A DNA stretch of 64,000 nt, taken from NCBI RefSeq assembly GCF_025699295.1, contig NZ_JAILWB010000020.1:1-64000 (forward strand), given 5' to 3'. The DNA comes from Hydrogenophaga sp. GTDB lineage: Bacteria > Pseudomonadota > Gammaproteobacteria > Burkholderiales > Burkholderiaceae_C. A model generated the notes under the pieces. It was not told the DNA's origin. It made no database searches and was given only the letters and a program-made list of their open reading frames with translations. Below, in pieces: positions 19,697 to 27,510 of the stretch (position 1 is its first letter; each line of letters starts with the position of its first letter). The position numbers and the translations under genes were made by a program.

Positions 19697-19813
19697 GGCG
19701 CGTCAGGTAGGGGGAAGAGCGGATGGGCGAGCAAAAAGCAGACCAGCGCCTGATCGGCGCCGGTCTGTCGCGGTGAACGCGCGGGGCGTGTGGGGCCGGG
19801 AGGCGCCGGGCAC

Positions 19814-21001
19814 TCAGGCCATGCGGCAGCCGGTGGCGGGATCGGCCACTGCCTTGGCGGCAATCCCGATCACCTTGTTTTCCTTGTTCTCGACCTTGCG
19901 CAGGTACATGTCCTGGATCGGGTTGTGTGCCTTGCTCATGGTCCATTTGCCGCGCGGGCTGTCGATCACGGCGCCTTCCATGGCGGCATACAGCGCCTTT
20001 TTGTTGCTGATGTCGCCCTTGACGGCGTTGGCGCCCTTGATCAGCAACAGGCCGGTGTCGTAGCCCTGTACGGCGTACACGTCTGGCTGGGCACGGAAGG
20101 TCTTGGCGTAATCCAGGCGGAACTGCTTGTTGCGCGGCGTGTCCAGCGAATCGCTGTAGTGCATGGTGGTGAGCACGCCGTTGGCGGCGTCGCCCGCGGC
20201 ATCGAGCACACCTTCGGTGAGAAAGCCGGAGCCATAGAGTTGGATGTTCTTGTTCAGGCCGGCCGCGGCAAAGTCGCGCAGGAATTTCGCGGCACCACCG
20301 CCAGCGAAGAAGCAGGCCACCGCGTCCGGGTTGAGGGACGCGATCTCCGTCAGCAGCGCCTGGAACTCGACGTTGGGGAAGGGCAGGCCGAGCTTCTTGA
20401 CGATGGTGCCGCCCGCGGCGGTGTAGCTTTTCTCGAAGCCCTCGTAGGCCTCTTCACCTGCGGCGTAGTTCCAGGTGATCCACACGGCCTTCTTGTGGCC
20501 ACGGTCGACCATGGCCTTGCCCAGCGCCAGCGTGGGCTGCGAATTGGTGAAGGAAGTGCGGAATACGTTGGGTGCGCACTGCGCGCGCGTGGCGATGTGC
20601 ACGCCTGCGTTGGGAATGAGGTTGAGCACGCCGGTGTCGCGCGCGACTTTGTGGATGCCCATCTGCACGCCAGAGTGCACCGTGCCCACGAGCACGTCGA
20701 CGTTGTCGCGCTGGACCAGCCGCGTGGCGTTTTCGATGCCCTTGGCTGGGTTCGACTCGTCGTCCACCTTGAAGAACTCGATCTCGCGGCCGCCGAGCTT
20801 GCCACCCTGCTCGTTGAGCGCCATGCGGAAGCCGTTCTCGATCGCCACGCCGAGCTGGGCGAAGGTGCCGGTGTACGGCAGCATGAAGCCCACGCGCACC
20901 TTGTCCGACTGGGCGCGAACGATCTGGGGCAACAGCAGGCCCGTGGAGGCGGCGCCGATCACGGCGGCGCTGCGGGTCAGGACGAGTCGGCGGGATGTCA
21001 T
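19814..21001 (-). CDS. livK: Periplasmic substrate-binding protein, LivK/HAAT family
   Basis: A 395-residue periplasmic binding protein with a twin-arginine-like signal (MTSRRLVLTRSAAVIGAAS, cleavage about IVRAQ). KVRVGFMLPYTGTFAQLGVAIENGFRMAL matches Peripla_BP_6 proteins. Related proteins bind branched-chain amino acids, amides, urea or aromatic acids; the HbaE-type 4-hydroxybenzoate system is a precedent. The start at 21001 is preceded by AGGAGACCTCC; an upstream in-frame start (21040) lacks this site. It lies close to pobA/pobR, suggesting an aromatic ligand. Confidence 0.88.
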   Translation of the reverse strand: MTSRRLVLTRSAAVIGAASTGLLLPQIVRAQSDKVRVGFMLPYTGTFAQLGVAIENGFRMALNEQGGKLGGREIEFFKVDDESNPAKGIENATRLVQRDNVDVLVGTVHSGVQMGIHKVARDTGVLNLIPNAGVHIATRAQCAPNVFRTSFTNSQPTLALGKAMVDRGHKKAVWITWNYAAGEEAYEGFEKSYTAAGGTIVKKLGLPFPNVEFQALLTEIASLNPDAVACFFAGGGAAKFLRDFAAAGLNKNIQLYGSGFLTEGVLDAAGDAANGVLTTMHYSDSLDTPRNKQFRLDYAKTFRAQPDVYAVQGYDTGLLLIKGANAVKGDISNKKALYAAMEGAVIDSPRGKWTMSKAHNPIQDMYLRKVENKENKVIGIAAKAVADPATGCRMA

Positions 21002-21126
21002 GGAGGTCTCCTGTGGGTGGGTTGCCGGAATGCGGTTCACTGTAGACGCGGGGCAGGGGCTTGGCGATCCAGAATTACCCGTACTTGAGGTCTAAAACAT
21101 TTATGCATGAATTTAAAGCGTCCGCG

Positions 21127-21606
21127 TCAGGCGGTGGCGCGCGGCGCCAGGGCTGTGCTCAGCCATTTGCGGCACCAGACGGCGCCTTCCACGTCGGCTT
21201 CGGTGCCCGCACATGCATCGTGGCGGAACACATCGCCGATGCGGACGGCACCCAGGTCGGCGAGGCGTTCATCGAAGCGCAGCCCACCGTTGCAGAAAGT
21301 CTCGCCGTAGGAACTGTCGCCCAATGCCATCACGCCATAGTGCACGTGCCCCAGGAACCGGGGCTCGTTGCCCAGCGACTCGTAGAGAGCACGGGCGTTC
21401 TCCGGCACGTCGCCTGAACCGTGGGTGGACGAGCATATGAGATATAGTGCATCCCCTTCGAACATCCGGATGTCCAGCCCGTCCATCGGGCGAACCTGGA
21501 TGCCGTCTACCAGATCGGTGCAGCTCAGTTCGATGGCGTGCGCCATGTGCATGGCCGTCTGCGTCACGCTGCCGACGAGGATGATGAGTGAAGTGGGCGT
21601 GTTCAT
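21127..21606 (-). CDS. mioC: MioC-like flavodoxin
   Basis: A 159-residue flavodoxin-fold protein. The FMN phosphate loop appears as GSVTQTA (about 10-16), STHGSGDVPENA (about 58-69) binds the flavin, and GHVHYGVMALGDSSYGETFCNGG continues the fold. The STHGxGDxPxNA pattern is that of MioC and sulfite-reductase flavodoxin domains. It probably carries electrons to a reductase; the partner is not apparent here. The start at 21606 fits the family; the frame extends upstream to 21690 without similarity. Confidence 0.82.
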   Translation of the reverse strand: MNTPTSLIILVGSVTQTAMHMAHAIELSCTDLVDGIQVRPMDGLDIRMFEGDALYLICSSTHGSGDVPENARALYESLGNEPRFLGHVHYGVMALGDSSYGETFCNGGLRFDERLADLGAVRIGDVFRHDACAGTEADVEGAVWCRKWLSTALAPRATA

Positions 21607-21705
21607 GGATCGGAAGCTGCAATATACTTCATGAACTTGATGCCATGCACCGGGTAAACCCGATGCCTTCGCCGCCGCAGTCGCTCGCAAAGGGGGGACG
21701 GTGGG

Positions 21706-21782
21706 TGGCCTGCCCGGAGGGACTCGAACCCCCGACCTGCTGCTTAGAAGGCAGCTGCTCTATCCGGTTGAGCTACGGGCAG
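21706..21782 (-). tRNA. tRNA-Arg (anticodon UCU)
   Basis: The minus strand folds as a tRNA: acceptor stem CTGCCCG/CGGGCAG, D-arm GCTC/GAGC, anticodon stem GCTGC/GCAGC with loop CTTCTAA (anticodon TCT), T-arm GGGGG-TTCGAGT-CCCTC, discriminator G and an encoded CCA at 21706-21708. It reads AGA and AGG codons, rare in this high-GC genome. It lies downstream of tRNA-Pro on the same strand but beyond a terminator. Confidence 0.93.
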
Positions 21783-21801
21783 ACAGGGTGATTGACGATA
21801 C

Positions 21802-21826
21802 AAAAAAGGCCCACACTGTGGGCCTT
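21802..21826 (-). terminator. Intrinsic terminator after tRNA-Pro
   Basis: On the minus strand the hairpin AAGGCCCA/TGGGCCTT (21806-21813 with 21819-21826, five-base loop) is followed by a run of six T (comp 21802-21807). It sits about 15 bases after the tRNA-Pro CCA end, so it should end that transcript before tRNA-Arg. The two tRNAs therefore probably have separate promoters or depend on read-through. Confidence 0.75.
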
Positions 21827-21841
21827 CTTGTTTTCAACGAA

Positions 21842-21918
21842 TGGTCGGAGCGGCGGGATTCGAACTCGCGACCCTCTGCTCCCAAAGCAGATGCGCTACC
21901 AGGCTGCGCTACGCTCCG
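21842..21918 (-). tRNA. tRNA-Pro (anticodon UGG)
   Basis: The minus strand gives a complete cloverleaf: acceptor CGGAGCG/CGCTCCG, D-arm GCGC with CAGCCTGGTA loop, anticodon stem TCTGC/GCAGA with loop TTTGGGA (anticodon TGG), T-arm GGTCGCGAGTTCGAATC, discriminator A and an encoded CCA at 21842-21844. The 5-prime C1-G72 pair and TGG anticodon are typical of bacterial tRNA-Pro. Confidence 0.95.
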
Positions 21919-21964
21919 ACTAAGCGGCGAATTGTACCCGCTGGAAGAGATGGTTCCGGGCGCC

Positions 21965-22669
21965 TCAGCGCTTTTGATACTGCGTCTTGCCAAACAGGGC
22001 CTCGCGTGCCTTGTCATCGGTCAGTGGTTTGCGCGCGTCCGCGAGCACGGCCACGCCGCGCTGCACGGCCGGGCGCGCAGCGATGGTGTCGAACCAGATC
22101 TTCAGGCGTGGGTGGTCCGCCCAGTCGATGCCCTGGTTCTGCCAGCTGCGCAGCCAGGGGAAGATGGCGATGTCCGCAATGCTGTACTGGTTGCCCGCGA
22201 TGAACTTCTGCTCGGCCAGTTGCCTGTCCATCACGCCATAGAGGCGCCTGGCTTCATTGGAATAGCGGTTGATCGCATATTCGATCTTCTCGGGCGCATA
22301 CAGCCGGAAGTGGTGTGCCTGGCCGAGCATTGGTCCCACACCACCCATCTGGAACATCAGCCATTCCAGCACCTTGAATTTCGCGCGGTCGGTCTTCGGC
22401 AGGAACTTGCCCGTCTTGGCCGCAAGGTACAGCAGGATCGCGCCCGACTCGAAAAGGTGGATGGGCTTGCCATCGGGCCCATGCGGGTCCACCAGCGCCG
22501 GGATCTTGTTGTTCGGGCTGATCTTGAGGAAGGCCGGGCCGAACTGATCACCTTTGCCGATGTTGATCGGATGCACCTGCCAGTCGCGACCGAGCCGCAA
22601 CCCGCACTCCTCCAGCATGATGTGGACTTTGTGGCCGTTGGGTGTGGGCCACGAATAAGCGTCGATCAT
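21965..22669 (-). CDS. Nu-class glutathione S-transferase (YfcG/YghU-like)
   Basis: A 234-residue thioredoxin-fold GST. The N-terminal TPNGHKVHIMLEE (about 9-21) carries the Thr/Asn motif of Nu-class enzymes, which bind two glutathiones and act as disulfide-bond reductases. NNKIPALVDP and ESGAILLYLA (about 53-85) complete the glutathione site, and the helical C-domain holds YSIADIAIFPW. Length is slightly shorter than YghU and near YfcG. Likely cytosolic redox or detoxification role; substrate unknown. Confidence 0.88.
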   Translation of the reverse strand: MIDAYSWPTPNGHKVHIMLEECGLRLGRDWQVHPINIGKGDQFGPAFLKISPNNKIPALVDPHGPDGKPIHLFESGAILLYLAAKTGKFLPKTDRAKFKVLEWLMFQMGGVGPMLGQAHHFRLYAPEKIEYAINRYSNEARRLYGVMDRQLAEQKFIAGNQYSIADIAIFPWLRSWQNQGIDWADHPRLKIWFDTIAARPAVQRGVAVLADARKPLTDDKAREALFGKTQYQKR

Positions 22670-22734
22670 GGGTCTGCCTTCCTTCTCTGAGTGTGCTGGG
22701 TACGCGTGGGGCGATTCACTCTACGGGAAAATGC

Positions 22735-23412
22735 ATGCCCATGTTCGAGCGCCTGAAAAAAGCCTGGCTCCGCCTGCATTGGTCGTCCGCGCAGCGTGAG
22801 CCCCTGACGCGATGGGCACAGGCACGTGGCCTTGTGTTCACGCCCCAGGTACATGGGGCCTATGTCTTTTCGGGCAACTGGTCGGGGCAGCCGGTGCGCA
22901 TTGAATGCACAGCCTCGTCCCGACCCTTCATCAAGGGCATGGAACTGATGGCGCGCGCCGATCTGGGCCTGCAGGGAACGGGCGGCGTGGTGCTGATGAA
23001 CCGCGCTCTCAAGCTCCATCTGGAGCAGTGGGCGAGCGAGCTCTATTCGCGGTACACCGACACCCTGCAGACCACGGCGCATGCTCTGCCTGACGAGGTG
23101 CGCTGGCTGGCGATGTACCGCGACGCCGGCTGGACGGGGCCAGACCGGCGCTTCTGGGCGCGCTATGCCGTGCTTACCGACACGCCGGACATTGCTCGGC
23201 AGTGGATCGACAGCGACGGCCTGCAGCGCCTGATGGACTGGCCCGCCAACGCGGTGGCGGCGGAGACCCCGCTGATGTTGATGGTCATGCGCGGCAAGGC
23301 CTACATGCGGCTGCAGATCGACGCCCCGCGCGACACGGCCACCGCGCTGCATGCGCTCGATCTGTTCCATCACTTCAGCGAGCAGGCCCGCAAGATGCTG
23401 GCCCCGCGCTGA
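22735..23412 (+). CDS. Conserved hypothetical protein (225 aa)
   Basis: Family not recognised. A soluble 225-residue protein without signal peptide or membrane segment, rich in Trp and Arg (LKKAWLRLHW, RYTDTLQTTAHALPDEVRWL, RFWARYAVLTD). The start could be ATG 22735 or 22741; codon usage is like the neighbouring genes. It is divergent from the GST gene and convergent with the acyl-CoA dehydrogenase, so it is probably its own transcription unit. Function unknown. Confidence 0.7.
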   Translation: MPMFERLKKAWLRLHWSSAQREPLTRWAQARGLVFTPQVHGAYVFSGNWSGQPVRIECTASSRPFIKGMELMARADLGLQGTGGVVLMNRALKLHLEQWASELYSRYTDTLQTTAHALPDEVRWLAMYRDAGWTGPDRRFWARYAVLTDTPDIARQWIDSDGLQRLMDWPANAVAAETPLMLMVMRGKAYMRLQIDAPRDTATALHALDLFHHFSEQARKMLAPR

Positions 23413-23429
23413 CCTCTGGTCGCGTGTGT

Positions 23430-24689
23430 TCAGCTGCCGCGAGTGATCGGCATTTCAACATCTGTCTTGATCGCCATGTGCCTGGCCAGCTCCAGCTTGG
23501 CGATGGATTGGCGATGCACTTCATCCGGGCCATCGGCCAGCCGCAGCGTGCGTTGACCGGCATAGGCGTAGGCCAGCGGGAAGTCGTCGCTCACGCCACC
23601 ACCGCCATGGGCCTGGATGGCCATGTCGATGATGTCGCAGGCCATGTTGGGTGCCACTACCTTGATCATCGCGATCTCGGCCTTGGCCACCTTGTTGCCC
23701 ACCGTGTCCATCATGTAGGCCGCCTTGAGCGTGAGCAGGCGCGCCATCTCGATGCGGCAGCGCGCGTCGGCGATGCGCTCGTGCCAGACCGACTGCGCCG
23801 AGACCGGTTTGCCGAAGGCGACGCGACTGTTCAGGCGCTTGCACATGAGTTCGAGCGCGCGCTCGGCCGCGCCGATGGAGCGCATGCAGTGGTGGATGCG
23901 ACCCGGGCCGAGGCGGCCTTGCGCGATCTCGAAGCCACGGCCTTCGCCCAGCAGGATGTTGCCCACCGGCACACGCACGTTCTTGAGCACCACTTCCATG
24001 TGACCGTGCGGCGCGTCGTCGTAGCCGAACACCGAAAGCGGGCGCACCACGGTAATGCCTGGCGCGTTGGCGGGCACCACGATCATGCTCTGCTGCGAAT
24101 GGCGCGCTGCGTCGGGGTTGGTCTTGCCCATGACGATGTAGACGGCGCAACGTGGATCGCCCGCGCCGGACGACCACCACTTGCGGCCGTTGATGACGTA
24201 GTGGTCGCCATCGCGCTCGATGCGGCACTGGATGTTGGTCGCATCCGACGACGCCACCTCGGGCTCGGTCATCAGGAAGGCCGAGCGAATCTCGCCGCGC
24301 AGCAGCGGTTCGAGCCACTGGTCCTTCAGCTCTTCACTGGCGTAGCGCTCCAGGGTCTCCATGTTGCCGGTGTCGGGTGCCGAGCAGTTGAAGACTTCGG
24401 CCGCGAACGGCACGCGGCCCATGATCTCGCACAGGGGTGCGTACTCCAGGTTGGACAGGCCCTGAGGGGCGCGCGGGCTGCGCGGCAGGAACAGATTCCA
24501 CAGGCCGGCCTTGAGCGCCTTGGGCTTGAGCTCCTCGATGATTGTCGTGGGAATCCAGGGGTTTCCCTTGGCGCGATTGGCCGCGATCTCGGCATAGAAG
24601 CGCGCCTCGTTCGGGTAGATGTGTTCGTCCATGAACGCCAGCAGTTGCTCGCGCATGTCCTTGACCTTGTCGGTGTAGTCGAAGTTCAT
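23430..24689 (-). CDS. Acyl-CoA dehydrogenase, ACAD10/11-like
   Basis: A 419-residue flavoprotein of the acyl-CoA dehydrogenase fold: N-terminal helical domain, beta domain with [17 protein letters not shown] (about 140-156) for FAD, and C-terminal four-helix domain ending in [15 protein letters not shown] and [11 protein letters not shown]. The longer size and these signatures fit the ACAD10/11 branch. The next gene upstream encodes an APH-like kinase, the same pairing that is fused in animal ACAD10/11 and split as LvaA/LvaC in levulinate degradation. It may act on phosphorylated hydroxyacyl-CoAs rather than in ordinary beta-oxidation. Gap to the kinase gene is 36 bases. Confidence 0.88.
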   Translation of the reverse strand: MNFDYTDKVKDMREQLLAFMDEHIYPNEARFYAEIAANRAKGNPWIPTTIIEELKPKALKAGLWNLFLPRSPRAPQGLSNLEYAPLCEIMGRVPFAAEVFNCSAPDTGNMETLERYASEELKDQWLEPLLRGEIRSAFLMTEPEVASSDATNIQCRIERDGDHYVINGRKWWSSGAGDPRCAVYIVMGKTNPDAARHSQQSMIVVPANAPGITVVRPLSVFGYDDAPHGHMEVVLKNVRVPVGNILLGEGRGFEIAQGRLGPGRIHHCMRSIGAAERALELMCKRLNSRVAFGKPVSAQSVWHERIADARCRIEMARLLTLKAAYMMDTVGNKVAKAEIAMIKVVAPNMACDIIDMAIQAHGGGGVSDDFPLAYAYAGQRTLRLADGPDEVHRQSIAKLELARHMAIKTDVEMPITRGS

Positions 24690-24725
24690 CGTGTCTCCAG
24701 TGGGGTGATGCGGTGGGAATGCGTT

Positions 24726-25811
24726 TCAGCCGGCGCTGGCGAAACGCCAGGCCATTTCGGCCATGGGCCGGGCGCCGGCGGCGGACTTCACGGCCTGATC
24801 GCTCGATGCGGTGCCAGCTTCCACCCGCTTGGCAATGCCTTGCAGGATGGCGGCGAGGCGGAACATGTTGTAGGCGAGGTAGAAGTTCCAGTCGGCCTTG
24901 AGCTGTGCGGGCTCGGCCAGGCCGGTGCGCTGGCAGTACAGCGCGATGTACTCGTCTTCCGTGGGGATGCCCAGCGCCTTGACGTCGAGCCCGCCGATAC
25001 CGCGGAACATGCCTGGCGGGATGTGCCAGGACATGCAGTGGTAGCTGAAGTCGGCCAGGGGGTGGCCCAGCGTCGAAAGCTCCCAGTCCAGCACGGCCAG
25101 CACGCGCGACTCGACCGGATGGAACATCAGGTTGTCGAGGCGGAAGTCGCCGTGCACCACGGAGAGCATGGATTCGTCGCGCGCCATGGCCGGGATGTTC
25201 CGTGGCAGCCATTCCATGAGCTGGTCCATCTCGGCAATGGGCTGGGTGATGGACGCCTGGTACTGCTTGCTCCAGCGGCCGATCTGGCGCTCGAAGTAGT
25301 TGCCGGGCTTGCCGTAGCCGTCCAGGCCGATGGCCAGTGGCTTGACGGTGTGCAGCGCGGCCATGACGCGGTTCATTTCGTCGTAGATGGCCCCGCGCTG
25401 CGCGCGGTCCATGCCGGGAAGCGACTGGTCCCACAGCACGCGGCCATCCACGCATTCCATCACGTAGAAGGCTCGGCCGATCACCGATTCGTCCTCGCAC
25501 AGCACATGCATCTGCGCCACCGGCACGCCGCTGCCTTGCAGCGCACTCATCACGCGGAACTCGCGCTCGATGGCGTGCGCTGACGGCAGCAGCCTGGCCA
25601 CTGGTCCGGGTTTGGCGCGCATTACATAGGCGCGTTGTGGCGTGATCAGCTTGTAGGTCGGATTGGATTGTCCGCCCTTGAACATCTCCACCGTGAGCGG
25701 GCCGGCAAAGCCCGGCAGGCGGGGCGCAAGCCAGCGTTCGAGCGCAGGAATGTCGAAAGCGTGTTGCTCGGCGACGGGGCGGGTGCCGACAAAGGTCTGT
25801 GTATCGCTCAT
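24726..25811 (-). CDS. APH-family phosphotransferase (ACAD10/11 kinase-domain type)
   Basis: A 361-residue kinase-like protein. FKGGQSNPTYKLIT (about 44-57) is the N-lobe pattern, VVHGDFRLDNLMF (about 218-230) is the catalytic loop with HGD and Asn, and VLDWELSTLGHPLADF carries the metal-binding Asp. The family phosphorylates hydroxyl groups of acyl-CoAs when paired with an ACAD10/11-like enzyme. The start at 25811 was chosen because homology begins there; the open frame extends upstream to 25934 into the regulator gene. Probable operon: regulator, kinase, dehydrogenase. Confidence 0.87.
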   Translation of the reverse strand: MSDTQTFVGTRPVAEQHAFDIPALERWLAPRLPGFAGPLTVEMFKGGQSNPTYKLITPQRAYVMRAKPGPVARLLPSAHAIEREFRVMSALQGSGVPVAQMHVLCEDESVIGRAFYVMECVDGRVLWDQSLPGMDRAQRGAIYDEMNRVMAALHTVKPLAIGLDGYGKPGNYFERQIGRWSKQYQASITQPIAEMDQLMEWLPRNIPAMARDESMLSVVHGDFRLDNLMFHPVESRVLAVLDWELSTLGHPLADFSYHCMSWHIPPGMFRGIGGLDVKALGIPTEDEYIALYCQRTGLAEPAQLKADWNFYLAYNMFRLAAILQGIAKRVEAGTASSDQAVKSAAGARPMAEMAWRFASAG

Positions 25812-25875
25812 GCAGAAGGGCTCGAGGCCTTTTGGGGTTGATGGGCCGGCACCTTCTGCAGTGATCGGGTGGACG

Positions 25876-26595
25876 TCAGGACTCGGATTCGGCGATGCGC
25901 ATGAGCATCTCGCGGTTGCGCACGACCAGACCACCCTGTTCGATGCGGATCGCGTTCTCGCGCTCCATCGACTTGAGTTCCTGGTTCACGCGCTGCCGGG
26001 ATGCCCCGAGCAGTTGCGCCAGCTCTTCCTGTGCCAGCTGCAGGCCGATGCGCATCTCGCTGCCATCCGACAGGCAGGGCACGCCATAGCTGCGCACCAG
26101 GTGAAGCAACTGTTTGGCCAGGCGCGCGCGCAGCGGCAGGGTGTTGAGATCCTCCACCAGGCCGAACAGCGTGCGGATGCGCCGGGCCTGCAGGCGCATC
26201 AGCGCTTCGTACAGCTCGACGTGCGAGGCCAGAATCTTCTGGAAGTCGCTGCGCGCCACGCACAGCAGCGTGGTCGGTCCATGCGCATAGGCGTCGTGCG
26301 TGCGCTGGTCGCCGTCGAACATTGCCACGTCGCCGAACCACACACCCGGTTCCACGTAGGTCAGCGTGATCTGCTTGCCCGAGAGCGATGTGGAGCTCAC
26401 GCGCACCGCGCCCCGGGCCACGGCCGACCATTCGTTGGGCGGATCGCCGCGCGCGACGATCAGGTCGCCGTCCTTGAATCGCTTGACGTGGGCGCATCGG
26501 AGTATGTCGTGACGCAGGGAGGGTGAAAGGCTGTTGAACCAGCGACCACTGTTGATCGCCTCGCGTTCTTCCATTGTCAGAATCGGTTCGTCCAT
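25876..26595 (-). CDS. Crp/Fnr-family transcriptional regulator
   Basis: A 239-residue regulator with a cyclic-nucleotide-binding beta-roll (about 20-140, including GVWFGDVAMFDGDQRTHDAYA) and a C-terminal winged helix with QLAQEELAQLLGASRQRVNQELKSMERENAI (about 188-218). No cysteine cluster for an Fe-S centre is seen, so it is not an oxygen-sensing Fnr. It lies 64 bases upstream of the kinase gene on the same strand and may control the kinase-dehydrogenase pair. Ligand unknown. Confidence 0.87.
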   Translation of the reverse strand: MDEPILTMEEREAINSGRWFNSLSPSLRHDILRCAHVKRFKDGDLIVARGDPPNEWSAVARGAVRVSSTSLSGKQITLTYVEPGVWFGDVAMFDGDQRTHDAYAHGPTTLLCVARSDFQKILASHVELYEALMRLQARRIRTLFGLVEDLNTLPLRARLAKQLLHLVRSYGVPCLSDGSEMRIGLQLAQEELAQLLGASRQRVNQELKSMERENAIRIEQGGLVVRNREMLMRIAESES

Positions 26596-26704
26596 GGGCT
26601 GTCTTTTGAGTGACTGGAAAGTGATTCATTGTCGCCACTGGGACGTGGCGGGCGGCTCAGGGTATGCGCGCAGGCACGTTGCCGTTGTGCGCCGGCATGC
26701 CGAC

Positions 26705-27484
26705 TCAGCGGTAGCTGGCAGGCCGCTTTTCCAGGAAGGCGGTGATGCCTTCACCCGCGTTGGGGTGGTGCAGGTTGCGCACGAAGTGATCGCGTTCGGC
26801 GCCGAGCTGAGCATGCAACGGAACGACGGGCGCGTCGTTGGCGAGTTCCTTGATGCTGGCGAGCGCGTTGGGCGCGCGTGCATTGAGGCGGTCGCACAAC
26901 GCCTGCGCATCGGCGAGTGCGTCACCCGGCGCACACACCTGGCTGACCACGCCGAGCTGCCACAGACGCTCGGCGCTCGCGCGGTCACCACACAGCAGCA
27001 ACTGGAGTGCCGTGGCACGTGGCATGGCGCGCATCAGGCTCCAGGTGGCACCGCCGTCGGGCGACAGTCCCACGCTGCTGTAGGACATGGCGAACACGCT
27101 GTTCTGGGCGGCCAGGATCAGGTCGCAGGCCAGCGCGAGCGAGAAGCCGGCACCGGCGCAGGCGCCTTCCACCGCTGCCACCACCGGTTTGGGGAAGGCG
27201 CGAATGGTCTCGATCCAGTTGTGCAGGCCCTCGATGCTCTGGGCCTGCACCTCGGGTGGCTGTTGCCGGTTGGCCATCAGTCGTTGCAGATTGCCACCGG
27301 CGCAGAAATGCGCACCTTCGCCCGTGACGATCACACTGCGCACCTCGGGATTGTTCTCGGCCACGTTGAGTGCCTCCACCCCTGCGGCATACATGTCGGG
27401 GCCGAGCGCGTTGCGGTGCTCGGGGTTGCTGATGGTCAGCACCATGGTCTGCCCATGGCTGTGGCTCTTGAGGCTGGCGGTCAT
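26705..27484 (-). CDS. Enoyl-CoA hydratase/isomerase family protein
   Basis: A 259-residue crotonase-fold enzyme. The oxyanion-hole segments are GEGAHFCAGGNLQRL (about 55-69) and EGACAGAGFSLALACDL (about 107-123). SYSSVGLSPDGGATW follows; one of the two usual catalytic glutamates appears replaced (LSPDGG instead of xxPEGG/xxGxxP E), so it may be an isomerase or a hydratase variant. It is followed upstream, 26 bases away, by the 3-hydroxyacyl-CoA dehydrogenase gene, suggesting a beta-oxidation or phenylacetate-type pair. The start at 27484 fits the family. Confidence 0.85.
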   Translation of the reverse strand: MTASLKSHSHGQTMVLTISNPEHRNALGPDMYAAGVEALNVAENNPEVRSVIVTGEGAHFCAGGNLQRLMANRQQPPEVQAQSIEGLHNWIETIRAFPKPVVAAVEGACAGAGFSLALACDLILAAQNSVFAMSYSSVGLSPDGGATWSLMRAMPRATALQLLLCGDRASAERLWQLGVVSQVCAPGDALADAQALCDRLNARAPNALASIKELANDAPVVPLHAQLGAERDHFVRNLHHPNAGEGITAFLEKRPASYR

Positions 27485-27510
27485 TCGGGATGCGTCCGGA
27501 GGGGGAGGGG

